Below are positions 28,956 to 36,307 of a stretch of 64,000 nucleotides of DNA, one piece after another. Numbering within the stretch: the first letter of the stretch is position 1; each line of letters begins with the position of its first letter. The notes beneath the pieces were generated by a model, which saw nothing but the letters and a program-made list of their open reading frames with translations, did no database searches and was not told the origin of the DNA. Source of the stretch: Schleiferilactobacillus perolens DSM 12744 (GTDB lineage Bacteria; Bacillota; Bacilli; Lactobacillales; Lactobacillaceae); the NCBI RefSeq assembly GCF_001435585.1, contig NZ_AZEC01000004.1, positions 119,739 through 183,738 of the forward strand, read 5' to 3'. The translations under genes and the position numbers were made by a program.

Positions 28956-29224
28956 GGGATTGGAACAAATGTCTGAATCCTGATGTAGTTAGTGCCAATG
29001 CGGAGCAATCGGAGGTGACAGGGGGCTCAGTGGTGGAAACCACACAGCGCGCTTTTTGCGCTGATGTGGGTAGGCGTGTTTGAGACCGCGTACTTTGCGG
29101 GCTCAAACCGCCGTCACCACTTGCTACGCCTGCAGCTACGCACTAGCTGCGCGTCGCAGCCCCCTGTCACCGGAGATTGCGCAGCTTTGGCACGGCAATC
29201 AGCGACGACTTTTGGACCAGTCCC
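28956..29224 (+). repeat. Structured repeat R1, copy 2 (with an insertion in the 3' arm)
   Basis: This fills most of the 400-base gap before prfC. The core begins AGTGCCAATGCGGAGC near 28991 and ends TTTGGCACGG near 29195. The stem arms GGTGACAGGGGGCT and AGCCCCCTGTCACC are perfectly complementary. Hairpin one is CCACACAGCGC / GCGCTGATGTGG, and hairpin two is GGCGTGTTTGAG / CTCAAACCGCC. An outer, weaker pairing (GGGATTGG near 28956 with CCAGTCCC at 29217-29224) parallels the GGGACAAAA arms of copy 1. About 40 extra bases lie between CCGTCACCAC and the 3' arm. Short open frames inside are repeats of the same element and not genes. Confidence 0.8.
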
Positions 29225-29248
29225 ATTGTCTTGTCAGTTTCAATTTTC

Positions 29249-29329
29249 AAGGAGGACCCAAATAATGCGGGCAGCCGTGTGGTAACGCCTCTGTTCTGTT
29301 GATCGTCACATACCAATAGAACAAAGGAG
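29249..29329 (+). promoter_or_regulatory. Short leader open frame and hairpin before prfC
   Basis: AAGGAGG (29249-29255) is followed 9 bases later by a six-codon frame, ATG 29265 to TAA 29283-29285, encoding MRAAVW. Next, GTTCTGTTG (29293-29301) pairs with CAATAGAAC (29314-29322), nine pairs including one G-T, directly abutting the prfC SD AAAGGAG (29323-29329). The arrangement suggests translation of the leader could affect access to the prfC start. No peptide family is recognised, so function is inference. Confidence 0.4.
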
Positions 29330-29335
29330 TTTACA

Positions 29336-30934
29336 ATGATCGATACAATTTCAAAACAAGAATTAAACAAAGCCATCCAGCGCCGCCGGACGTTCGCCAT
29401 TATTTCTCACCCAGATGCCGGGAAAACTACCATCACAGAGCAAATGCTGCTCTTTGGGGGCGTGATTCGCTCGGCGGGGACAGTCAAGGGTAAAAAGAGC
29501 GGCCAGTTCGCCACCAGTGACTGGATGGAAATTGAAAAGAAGCGGGGCATCTCGGTCACCAGTTCTGTCATGCAGTTTGATTATGCAGGCAAGCGGGTGA
29601 ATATTTTGGATACCCCAGGGCACGAGGATTTCTCTGAAGACACATACCGGACCCTGATGGCTGTCGATGCGGCCGTCATGGTTATCGATACGGCCAAGGG
29701 GATTGAAGCCCAGACCAAGAAGCTGTTCCAGGTTGTAAAGAAGCGGGGCATTCCCATTTTTACCTTCATGAACAAACTGGATCGCGATGGTCGTGAACCG
29801 TTGGACTTAATTGCCGAACTGGAAGATCTGCTGCACATCGAAGGGTATGCAATGGATTGGCCCATCGGTATGGGCCGCGGACTGCAAGGCTTATATGATC
29901 GGCAAAACAAACGGATCGAACTGTATCGCTCGGAAGCCAAGGGCGAGCAATTTATTCCGCTGAATGATGAAGGCACCATTGATGCCAGCAATCCGCTAAC
30001 TGAGGATAGTGTGTACCAGGATGCACTCAGCGATATCGACCTGTTGAATGAAGCCGGCAACAAGTTTGACATGGCCAAAGTCGCCCGAGGTGATCAAACA
30101 CCGGTATTCTTTGGTTCGGCTTTGACTAACTTTGGCGTCAAGACTTTCCTGGACAGTTTCCTCAGCATGGCGCCGGCGCCCAGTGCCCATGAAACCGTGG
30201 ACGGCGCTACCGTGCAACCCACTGCCGATGAATTTTCTGGCTTTGTCTTCAAAATCCAAGCCAATATGAATCCCAATCACCGGGACCGCATCGCGTTTGT
30301 CCGGGTGACTTCCGGGGCCTTCGAGAAAGGCATGGACGTGACGCTTGCCCGGACCGGTAAAACGATTCGGTTGAACAACGCCACAGAATTCATGTCCGAT
30401 GAACGGGAACAGGTTAAACAAGCAGTGGCCGGGGACATCGTCGGCCTGTACGATACCGGTAACTTCACGATCGGGGACAGTATTTATACGGGCAAGCAAA
30501 AAGTTCAATTTCCGAAACTGCCCCAGTTCACGCCTGAACTGTTCGTGCGCGTTACGCCGAAGAACGTGATGAAGCAAAAGTCGTTCCACAAAGGGATGCA
30601 GCAATTGGTGCAGGAAGGCGCCATCCAACTTTATAAGACTTACAACACCGATGAATATATTCTCGGCGCCGTGGGTCAATTGCAGTTCGAAGTCTTCCAG
30701 TTCCGGATGCTGCATGAATACCATTCGGAAGTCGAAATGACCCCGATTGGTGCGCGGACCGCGCGCTGGGTCGATCCGGAACAATTGGATCCGAGCATGG
30801 CTTCTTCCCGGAACTTGTTGGTCAAGGATATTACTGGCCAACCGTTATTCCTGTTTGAGAATCGGTTCGCCGAGAACTGGTTCCATGATAAGTACCCGGA
30901 TGTCCAGTTGACGGGGAAGTTTGAAACAGATTAA
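29336..30934 (+). CDS. prfC: Peptide chain release factor 3
   Basis: 532 residues, full length for RF3. This translational GTPase recycles RF1/RF2 from the ribosome after termination. The G1 motif [13 protein letters not shown] is at 24-36, G3 [11 protein letters not shown] near 93-103, and G4 NKLDRDG near 147. The class II release-factor-3 C-terminal domain follows ([37 protein letters not shown]). ATG 29336 lies after AAAGGAG. The last 28 bases of the gene recur at 31352-31379, which suggests an insertion event just downstream. It is preceded by an R1 repeat and a possible leader peptide. Confidence 0.95.
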   Translation: MIDTISKQELNKAIQRRRTFAIISHPDAGKTTITEQMLLFGGVIRSAGTVKGKKSGQFATSDWMEIEKKRGISVTSSVMQFDYAGKRVNILDTPGHEDFSEDTYRTLMAVDAAVMVIDTAKGIEAQTKKLFQVVKKRGIPIFTFMNKLDRDGREPLDLIAELEDLLHIEGYAMDWPIGMGRGLQGLYDRQNKRIELYRSEAKGEQFIPLNDEGTIDASNPLTEDSVYQDALSDIDLLNEAGNKFDMAKVARGDQTPVFFGSALTNFGVKTFLDSFLSMAPAPSAHETVDGATVQPTADEFSGFVFKIQANMNPNHRDRIAFVRVTSGAFEKGMDVTLARTGKTIRLNNATEFMSDEREQVKQAVAGDIVGLYDTGNFTIGDSIYTGKQKVQFPKLPQFTPELFVRVTPKNVMKQKSFHKGMQQLVQEGAIQLYKTYNTDEYILGAVGQLQFEVFQFRMLHEYHSEVEMTPIGARTARWVDPEQLDPSMASSRNLLVKDITGQPLFLFENRFAENWFHDKYPDVQLTGKFETD

Positions 30935-30959
30935 TTCTTTGATTAATGCGAATACTTTG

Positions 30960-30994
30960 AACCCACTGAGTTTGATGCTTGGTGGGTTTTTCTT
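30960..30994 (+). terminator. Terminator after prfC
   Basis: AACCCAC (30960-30966) pairs with GTGGGTT (30982-30988), followed by a T-rich tail. It lies inside the segment bounded by the prfC-end direct repeats. Confidence 0.7.
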
Positions 30995-31097
30995 TATCCT
31001 CACAAGATGGTTTACACGCGACTATCTTTCAAATATTCAGTATACTATGTATCAAATATGTTAGCCGTGACGACAACGTTGAGAGGGGTGAATTGTA

Positions 31098-31319
31098 ATG
31101 CTGATTTTAAAAACTGTGCAATTTGGTGATTCCTTAGCTTTGTTGTTACCTAAAAATTCAAATTTTCAAAAGGGATCGAAGTGGTTACTGATCCCCAGTG
31201 ATGATGGTGAGACGTTCACTTTAGTACCCAAGCTACAGGACAGATTCAATCATGCTGTTTCCGGCAGTATTAAAATGAGTGAGGATTGGCCAGACGTGCC
31301 CGGACACGATCTCGATTAA
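31098..31319 (+). CDS. AbrB/MazE (PemI)-like small protein, orphan antitoxin-like
   Basis: 73 residues from ATG 31098, with an SD of GAGAGGGGTG. The N-terminal half, VQFGDSLALLLPKNSNFQKGSKWLLIPSDDGETFTLVP, follows the swapped-hairpin pattern of AbrB/MazE DNA-binding antitoxins (f-G-s-l-a-l-l-P, then G, then two strands). The C-terminal part (FNHAVSGSIKMSEDWPDVPGHDLD) is acidic, as in antitoxin tails that wrap a toxin. No toxin gene follows; the next gene is a lipid kinase. It lies between two copies of the prfC 3' end, suggesting recent arrival. Confidence 0.65.
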   Translation: MLILKTVQFGDSLALLLPKNSNFQKGSKWLLIPSDDGETFTLVPKLQDRFNHAVSGSIKMSEDWPDVPGHDLD

Positions 31320-31401
31320 CGAGCATCTATCTGTACAAGTTTTTTGCAGCGAGTTGACGGTCAAGTTTGAAACAGATTATGATGTTTATAGAGGTAAAAG
31401 C

Positions 31402-31428
31402 GCTTTGCCTGCGGGCAGAGCATTTTTT
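31402..31428 (+). terminator. Terminator before the lipid kinase gene
   Basis: GCTTTGCC (31402-31409) pairs with GGCAGAGC (31414-31421) with one G-T pair, then six T. It follows the second prfC-end copy and may be the original prfC terminator. It lies only 18 bases before the next start codon. Confidence 0.6.
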
Positions 31429-31445
31429 AGAAAGAGGCAGCCCCG

Positions 31446-32348
31446 ATGATTAAGTTGTGCGGAATCTTTTACAACGACAAAGCCGGCCACAGCAAGGCAG
31501 GCGATATTGCTGGTCAATTTGCGGCAGCAGCATCGAAACAGGGTATTCAATGTACCTTCATCACAGCCCCCAGCGTTGAAGAGGCAATTACGGCGGTGGC
31601 TAAGGCCACACATCGTGACGATGCTTTGGTTGCGATCGGCGGAGATGGCACATTGAATCTTGTCGCCACTGCTTTTCTCCGTGCGAAAAAAACCGTGCCG
31701 CTGGGAATCATCCCCGGCGGAACGGTCAATAATTTAGCCCATCAGTTGGGCATGCCCCCTGATGTACCTGCGGCGATCCAAGTAATTCTGGACGCCATGC
31801 AACGAGAGCAGACCGAATCAATTGGAATCGGCCAGTGCGGTGATCACGCTTTCGTGAGTTCGTTGGTTTTTGGGGCCTTAGCAGATATTTCCAACCAAGT
31901 GCGGCAGCAAGAAAAGCGCAAATTTGGCCCAATTGTGTATGTGGCTAAGGGTTTAAAGCTGTTGGTCACCAATCGCTCCTACCGGATTAGTATGCGCCAC
32001 GATGGTCAAGAGGAGACTTCACGGGTATGGACTGGTTTAGTCACCACGACCAATGGGGTGGGGCGCGTACACTACATTGCGGATGATGATTCAGACCTGT
32101 TGCATGTTTCCTTGCTCCACCATTTCCGTTGGAATCAGGTACTGACGTATATCCGCTACTTTTTGAGTGGGCATTTCGACGAAATGAAGGGTGTTACATA
32201 CTTCACCACGGAAAAGTTGGCGCTGGCCCCAGTAAACCCGAAGAGAACTATCCGCTTGCGGCTGGATGGCGATAAGGGACCAGCATTGCCGATGACCATC
32301 CGCTGGCGGCCGAGATTTTTACCTGTATTAATCACCAAAAAGCAGTAG
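31446..32348 (+). CDS. Diacylglycerol kinase-family lipid kinase (YegS/BmrU type)
   Basis: 300 residues. The catalytic-domain nucleotide loop GGDGTLN is at 65-71, and GGTVNNLAHQLGMP at about 93-106 is the family's second signature. The C-terminal beta-rich domain ends with an LRLDGDKGPALPMTIRWRP motif. These enzymes phosphorylate diacylglycerol or related lipids at the inner face of the membrane; the exact substrate is not decided by sequence. The SD AAAGAGG precedes ATG 31446. The stop is two bases from the end of the convergent small gene at 32350. Confidence 0.88.
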   Translation: MIKLCGIFYNDKAGHSKAGDIAGQFAAAASKQGIQCTFITAPSVEEAITAVAKATHRDDALVAIGGDGTLNLVATAFLRAKKTVPLGIIPGGTVNNLAHQLGMPPDVPAAIQVILDAMQREQTESIGIGQCGDHAFVSSLVFGALADISNQVRQQEKRKFGPIVYVAKGLKLLVTNRSYRISMRHDGQEETSRVWTGLVTTTNGVGRVHYIADDDSDLLHVSLLHHFRWNQVLTYIRYFLSGHFDEMKGVTYFTTEKLALAPVNPKRTIRLRLDGDKGPALPMTIRWRPRFLPVLITKKQ

Positions 32349-32349
32349 C

Positions 32350-32556
32350 TTATTCGATTTTTTTAGCATCAAGCGGTTCAATTTGTTTCAACCGAGGCAA
32401 ATCTTCTTGCCGGACGAATAACTGGACGGCACCTGATTCATCGTCCACTTCTGCGAAAACTGGCACACTTTTGCCTAAGAAAACGTGTTTATTATTTTGG
32501 ATCGTCAACGCCATACCGGACCCAAAAGTAGCGGTGTTATATACGTGTTTAGCCAC
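32350..32556 (-). CDS. Small AbrB/MazE-like protein, paralog 1
   Basis: 68 residues. MAKHVYNTATFGSGMALTIQ... fits the AbrB-like first hairpin (t-F-G-s-g-m-A-L-t-i), followed by GKSVPVFAEVDDESGAVQLFVRQEDLPRL. It is clearly paralogous to the gene at 33448-33648 (shared ALTI, GK-VP-AEVDD-G-V-LF-R--DLP-L pattern). It has a GGAAGGAAGT-type SD on the minus strand. The two copies flank, in the same orientation, two tandem small membrane-protein genes. The function is unknown; an antitoxin-like or regulator role is inference. Confidence 0.7.
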   Translation of the reverse strand: MAKHVYNTATFGSGMALTIQNNKHVFLGKSVPVFAEVDDESGAVQLFVRQEDLPRLKQIEPLDAKKIE

Positions 32557-32742
32557 TCAGATCACTTCCTTCCATTTTCACCCGATTATATTCTGGAAAA
32601 GGTGAAAACGGTACCACCTTACGTTTTTGTTAGGGGAATGAAGCAATTAATTCATTGATATTCCATTTATCGTTTTGATAAGATGAGTCTACCACTTGGA
32701 AAAAGCCCTTACACGAAGTCGATTAGGAGGTTTGTTTCAACA

Positions 32743-33042
32743 ATGAAGGTGATGACGTGGCTTAAGAAGCTTTTGTCCAGTATTGGTGTGTTAGTACTAA
32801 TTAATCTAGTAGTACTCTTTCTAATCACCGGGTGGGCAGCATCTTACACTTTTGGGCCTGCAATATTCGGAGGTTCCACAAAGCATGCGATGGATCAGTT
32901 TGTTCGAACAGAACTAATTATTGGTGGCGGCTTTGTTGTTTTGTTCAACGGATATGTGCTTTATCGGACAGTTACCGGTAAGAATCGGGAGTACAACAAG
33001 AGATTGGCAGAAAAGAAGAATCAGCGGAACAAGAAAAAATGA
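32743..33042 (+). CDS. Small membrane protein, tandem copy 1
   Basis: 99 residues. ATG 32743 follows TAGGAGG by 12 bases; ATG 32752 is possible. There are two TM segments (about 10-35, SSIGVLVLINLVVLFLITGWA; about 58-77, LIIGGGFVVLFNGYVLY) and a highly charged C-terminal tail (NREYNKRLAEKKNQRNKKK). It aligns with the next gene along its length, so this is a tandem duplication. A candidate promoter is TTGATA at 32655 with TAAGAT at 32679 (spacing 18). I do not recognise the family. Confidence 0.7.
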   Translation: MKVMTWLKKLLSSIGVLVLINLVVLFLITGWAASYTFGPAIFGGSTKHAMDQFVRTELIIGGGFVVLFNGYVLYRTVTGKNREYNKRLAEKKNQRNKKK

Positions 33043-33057
33043 ATAGGACTGATACGG

Positions 33058-33345
33058 ATGTTCAAACGATTTTTTTCTAACATTGGTGGTTTAATCCTCA
33101 TCAATCTGGTTGTGCTGATTCTGATTACCATCTGGGCTGCGTATTATAGTTTCGGGCCTATGCTGTTGATGGGCAGATCTAAGGCGAGTTCGTGGGACGA
33201 CTTCATATGGACGGAAATAATCATTGGTGGTGGCTTTTTAGTTCTGTTCAACGGTTACGTCCTTTATCGGACCGTTACCGGCAAAAACCGGGAGTACAAC
33301 AGGAAATTGACTGAAGAGAAAAACAAGCGGAACAAGAGAAAATGA
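33058..33345 (+). CDS. Small membrane protein, tandem copy 2
   Basis: 95 residues with the same plan as copy 1: TM at about 8-30 (IGGLILINLVVLILITIWAAYY), TM at about 53-73, and a lysine/arginine-rich tail (NREYNRKLTEEKNKRNKRK). The stretch LFNGYVLYRTVTGKNREYN is identical in the two copies. It starts 15 bases after copy 1 with only a weak SD, so it is probably translated from the same message. It ends in a large palindrome. Function unknown. Confidence 0.7.
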   Translation: MFKRFFSNIGGLILINLVVLILITIWAAYYSFGPMLLMGRSKASSWDDFIWTEIIIGGGFLVLFNGYVLYRTVTGKNREYNRKLTEEKNKRNKRK

Positions 33346-33357
33346 CACAGTCAAATT

Positions 33358-33411
33358 CTAGCGTTGAAAAGCACCGAGTCTCAAGTGAGGCTTGGTGCTT
33401 TTCAACGCTAG
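33358..33411. terminator. Long perfect palindrome after the membrane-protein pair
   Basis: CTAGCGTTGAAAAGCACC (33358-33375) and its exact complement (33394-33411) enclose a loop that itself pairs (GTCTCA / TGAGGC). It should terminate transcription in both directions between convergent genes. Its inner part is shared with the hairpin at 33718-33755 beyond ptsI. Confidence 0.75.
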
Positions 33412-33447
33412 GCGATCAGATAATGTTAAAACGACAAATCAAGGGTT

Positions 33448-33648
33448 TTAACTGATATCGAAATCATCTAATGGCGTAATCTTTGCCAGCTTAGGAAGAT
33501 CTGTATGCCGGATAAACAGTTTGACTTCACCAGTTTGATCATCAACTTCGGCATAAATGGGGACTGGTTTGCCAAATGGGTGCTTATTTGCAATCGTCAA
33601 AGCGACACCATTACCCAGTGTCTGGGTCTCGTAATATTTTTTAGCCAT
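33448..33648 (-). CDS. Small AbrB/MazE-like protein, paralog 2
   Basis: 66 residues (MAKKYYETQTLGNGVALTIANKHPFGKPVPIYAEVDDQ...). It is about half identical to the 32350-32556 product and shows the same AbrB-like beginning and a charged DLPKLAKITPLDD tail. It is preceded on the minus strand by GGAAAGGAAT. It stands alone between two palindromic terminators. The mirrored layout of the two copies around the membrane-protein pair suggests a duplicated module. Confidence 0.7.
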   Translation of the reverse strand: MAKKYYETQTLGNGVALTIANKHPFGKPVPIYAEVDDQTGEVKLFIRHTDLPKLAKITPLDDFDIS

Positions 33649-33717
33649 AAAAAGGATTCCTTTCTTCTATCACCTGAATTATAGTGCAAACGAGAAGACG
33701 GTTGCCAATCAGGGTAC

Positions 33718-33755
33718 AAAAAAGCACCAAGTCTCAGCCGAGGCTTGGTGCTTTC
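33718..33755. terminator. Terminator between ptsI and the small gene
   Basis: AAAGCACCAAG pairs with CTTGGTGCTTT around CTCAGCCGAG, which itself pairs. There is a T run on the minus-strand side (AAAAAAA on plus), so it mainly ends the ptsHI message. Confidence 0.8.
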
Positions 33756-33774
33756 GTCATACTATGGATAATAC

Positions 33775-35502
33775 TTATTCTTGGCCAGTGGCTTTCTTAA
33801 CCATCTCAGCAACTTCTTCGTTCGAAGTCATTTCGTTGACGGCCTTGTCAGCCAGCTTCTTCATATCTTCAGTGCTCAGCCGTTTCATTAAGCTGCGAAC
33901 CTTCAAGATACTGGTTGCGGACATGGAATATTCATCCAAGCCCATGCCCAGAAGCAACGGCACCATGATCGGATCGCCAGCGGCTTCACCACACATACCA
34001 GCCCACTTGCCTTCTTTGTGCGCAGATTCAATCGTGTGCTTGACTAAGCGCAGAATGGAAGGGTTGTATGGTTGATACAGGTAGGAAACATGCTCGTTGC
34101 CCCGGTCAGCGGCCATGGAGTATTGAATCAGGTCGTTGGTACCGATGGAGAAGAAGTCAACTTCCTTGGCGAATTGATCAGCTAAGACAGCGGCAGCGGG
34201 GATTTCAATCATGATACCCGTTTGGATATCTTCAGAAACCTTGGTGCCAGCGTCTTCAAGCTTCTTCTTTTCTTCCAGGAAGATCTTCTTGGCTTTGCGG
34301 AATTCGTCCAATGTGGCTACCATCGGGAACATAATCCGCAACTTGCCGTAAGCAGATGCCCGCAGCAATGCCCGTAATTGCGTCCGGAAGATATCTTGCC
34401 GATCCAAGGAAATCCGGATTGCCCGGTAACCTAAGAACGGGTTCATTTCTTGCGGTAAAGGCATGTAAGGCAGGTGCTTGTCACCGCCGATGTCCATGGT
34501 GCGGACAACGACTGGCTTATTCGGCATATCCTGTAAGACAGTCTTGTAAGCTTCAAATTGAGCGTCTTCAGTCGGCATCTCATCAGAGTCCATATATAAG
34601 AACTCAGTCCGATACAAACCAACTGCTTCGGCACCGTTCGCGTTGACGGCAGCCATATCCTTCGGCGTACCAATGTTGGCACCCACGGTGTAGTGGTGGC
34701 CATCAGAAGTGACAGAAGGTTGGCTCTTCAGCTTTTCCCATTCAACCTTTTGGGCAGCAAACTTGTCCGCAGCTTCATGGTACTTGGCGACTTCGTCGTC
34801 AGAAGGGTCAATGACGATGTCACCGGTCAAACCATCCGCAATGACTGTTTGACCATCCTTGATATCCGTGGTCACGGATTCCGCACCGACAATGGCGGGG
34901 ATTTCCAATGACCGGGCCATGATTGCAGAGTGTGCAGTCCGACCGCCGATATCAGTGACGAAGGCTTTGACATACTTCTTGTTCAACTGGGCAGTGTCAC
35001 TGGGCGCTAAGTCATGGGCCACAACGACAACTTCATGATCGATCAAAGCTGGATTCGGCAAGGTGACGTTCAGCAAGTGGGAAAGAACCCGCTTGGTCAC
35101 GTCGCGGACATCAGCTGCCCGTTCTTGCATATATTTGTTGTCGGTCATGGCTTCAAAAGTCTTGATGAATTGATCCGATACAGCAGACAATGCCGCTTCT
35201 GCATTGACTTGGTCATCCTTGATCTTGGATTTGATCGTCCCGATAAAATCAGGATCGGCCAAGATCATCATGTGTGCTTCGAAGACTTGTGCTTCATCTG
35301 CACCCAATGTTTCCTTGGCCTTGTCTCGAATGATCTTTAATTCTGCAGTTGACTTGTCAAGTGCATCTTGTAAGCGGCTCACCTCTGCGTCGGGATCGCT
35401 AATCTTTTTCTTGTCGAATGACAGGTCAGGCTCAACCAGCAAATATGCTGGTGCAACGGCGATCCCATCACTGGCGGCAATCCCTTTGAGGTGCTTACTC
35501 AT
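33775..35502 (-). CDS. ptsI: PTS enzyme I (phosphoenolpyruvate-protein phosphotransferase)
   Basis: 575 residues, the usual length. It transfers phosphate from PEP to HPr in the cytoplasm, feeding all PTS sugars. The phospho-His domain motif [13 protein letters not shown] places the active histidine at 191. The C-terminal TIM barrel carries [32 protein letters not shown] and the MCGEAAGDP loop. It starts with ATG 35500-35502, overlapping the ptsH stop by one base (TAATG), which is translationally coupled. Its end is closed by the 33718-33755 hairpin. Confidence 0.97.
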   Translation of the reverse strand: MSKHLKGIAASDGIAVAPAYLLVEPDLSFDKKKISDPDAEVSRLQDALDKSTAELKIIRDKAKETLGADEAQVFEAHMMILADPDFIGTIKSKIKDDQVNAEAALSAVSDQFIKTFEAMTDNKYMQERAADVRDVTKRVLSHLLNVTLPNPALIDHEVVVVAHDLAPSDTAQLNKKYVKAFVTDIGGRTAHSAIMARSLEIPAIVGAESVTTDIKDGQTVIADGLTGDIVIDPSDDEVAKYHEAADKFAAQKVEWEKLKSQPSVTSDGHHYTVGANIGTPKDMAAVNANGAEAVGLYRTEFLYMDSDEMPTEDAQFEAYKTVLQDMPNKPVVVRTMDIGGDKHLPYMPLPQEMNPFLGYRAIRISLDRQDIFRTQLRALLRASAYGKLRIMFPMVATLDEFRKAKKIFLEEKKKLEDAGTKVSEDIQTGIMIEIPAAAVLADQFAKEVDFFSIGTNDLIQYSMAADRGNEHVSYLYQPYNPSILRLVKHTIESAHKEGKWAGMCGEAAGDPIMVPLLLGMGLDEYSMSATSILKVRSLMKRLSTEDMKKLADKAVNEMTSNEEVAEMVKKATGQE

Positions 35503-35768
35503 TATTCAGCCAATCCTTCCTTCTTAATGGTGTCTTCGATTGCTGCGATGGCATCTTTTTCGTCCGCGCCTTCAGCAGAAATAGTCACATCAGCGCCTTG
35601 GCCAACACCTAAGGACATCACGCCCATGATGGACTTCAAGTTTACAGACTTGCCCTTGTATTCCAAGTTAATGTCAGAATCAAATTTGCTTGCAGCCTGT
35701 ACCAAAAGGGTAGCAGGACGAGCGTGGATACCTGTATCAGCAGTAATGTGAAAATCGCGTTTTTCCAT
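35502..35768 (-). CDS. ptsH: Phosphocarrier protein HPr
   Basis: 88 residues. His15 in GIHARPA is the EI/EII phosphorylation site. Ser46 in [12 protein letters not shown] is the HPr kinase site that drives carbon catabolite repression with CcpA. The minus-strand start has an AAAGGAG SD about 11 bases upstream. The leader (about 35790-35870) contains two small inverted repeats, CCACGG-like/GTGG followed by a T run and AAATG...CATTT, which could act in leader control. It is the first gene of the ptsHI operon. Confidence 0.97.
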   Translation of the reverse strand: MEKRDFHITADTGIHARPATLLVQAASKFDSDINLEYKGKSVNLKSIMGVMSLGVGQGADVTISAEGADEKDAIAAIEDTIKKEGLAE

Positions 35769-35917
35769 AATTCATATTCTCCTTTGTTATCAAAAAATTA
35801 ACCACTTGCTCCGTGGTCGAGAAATGGCCCGGGCGAAAGCCCTACATTTCACCTTTCAGGGTACCATTTTTTGCGTCTGGTGACAACCAAAAAGCGGTGT
35901 AAAAAGGTAGGGTTGCG

Positions 35918-36106
35918 TTAGTGTTTACCGCTTTCAGAAAAATGGTAAACAATTGTCCCGCCGCGCTGGGCGGTCCCCACGACTTCATTTCGTTGGGGGA
36001 AATTTGTCCAGACTGAGCGGAAGGCAAAAAAGTTTTCGGGTTTGATCGTCAACTCGCTAATTTGACCCGCTACTAGCTGTTCCAGTTCGTGTTGAAAGTC
36101 GGGCAT
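35918..36106 (-). CDS. Conserved-looking small protein of unknown function
   Basis: 62 residues, starting at the ATG at 36106-36104 (minus strand), 10 bases after AAAGGAG. The longer frame from 36127 would contain the SD. The product, MPDFQHELEQLVAGQISELTIKPENFFAFRSVWTNFPQRNEVVGTA..., is soluble with one predicted helix followed by strands. There is no known motif. It is divergent from clpE and upstream of ptsHI. A good SD and a sensible composition make it likely real. Confidence 0.7.
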   Translation of the reverse strand: MPDFQHELEQLVAGQISELTIKPENFFAFRSVWTNFPQRNEVVGTAQRGGTIVYHFSESGKH

Positions 36107-36216
36107 GCGGTGCACACTCCTTTCCATTCATTAACCATATCCATCATATATCCGGTTCAGTATGTTGGTCAATTTGCCCAAGAAACTTAGGAAAAATCAG
36201 CACTTTTCGTCAAGAC

Positions 36217-36252
36217 TTAGCACTTGCATAGTGAGAGTGCTAGTTGTATCAT
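36217..36252 (+). promoter_or_regulatory. CIRCE operator over the clpE promoter
   Basis: TTAGCACTT (36217-36225), nine bases, then GAGTGCTAG (36235-36243) match the HrcA operator CIRCE (TTAGCACTC-N9-GAGTGCTAA) except for the outermost base of the right arm and the innermost of the left. The operator overlaps a promoter TTGCAT (36224-36229) - 17 bases - TATCAT (36247-36252). So clpE should be repressed by HrcA and induced by heat. I saw no CtsR box. Confidence 0.85.
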
Positions 36253-36307
36253 AATGGTCGTAGGTGTAAGAACCTATGGGCAACGCAAGAAGAAAGGTGG
36301 CAAGCGT

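Larger units (their letters stand above)
30906..31379. repeat. Direct repeat of the prfC 3' end flanking a MazE-like gene
   Basis: Positions 30906-30933 (the end of prfC) and 31352-31379 match at 26 of 28 bases; only two adjacent bases differ (GG against TC). The second copy still encodes LTVKFETD, the equivalent of the RF3 C-terminus LTGKFETD. The 418 bases between the copies hold a terminator and one small antitoxin-like gene. This is the picture expected from an insertion that regenerates the target gene's 3' end, or from a local duplication. There is no integrase inside. Confidence 0.7.

Noticed and set aside
29064..29285. Open frame MWVGVFETAYFAGSNRRH... and similar frames at 42850-43041, 53668-53919 and 10218-10523
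   Set aside because: They are translations of R1 repeat copies. They share sequence only because the DNA element repeats, have no consistent start or SD, and the DNA varies to keep base pairing, not reading frame.
35842..36027. 61-codon minus frame overlapping the small gene at 35918-36106
   Set aside because: It overlaps a frame with a proper SD and start, lacks its own SD, and runs into the ptsH leader.
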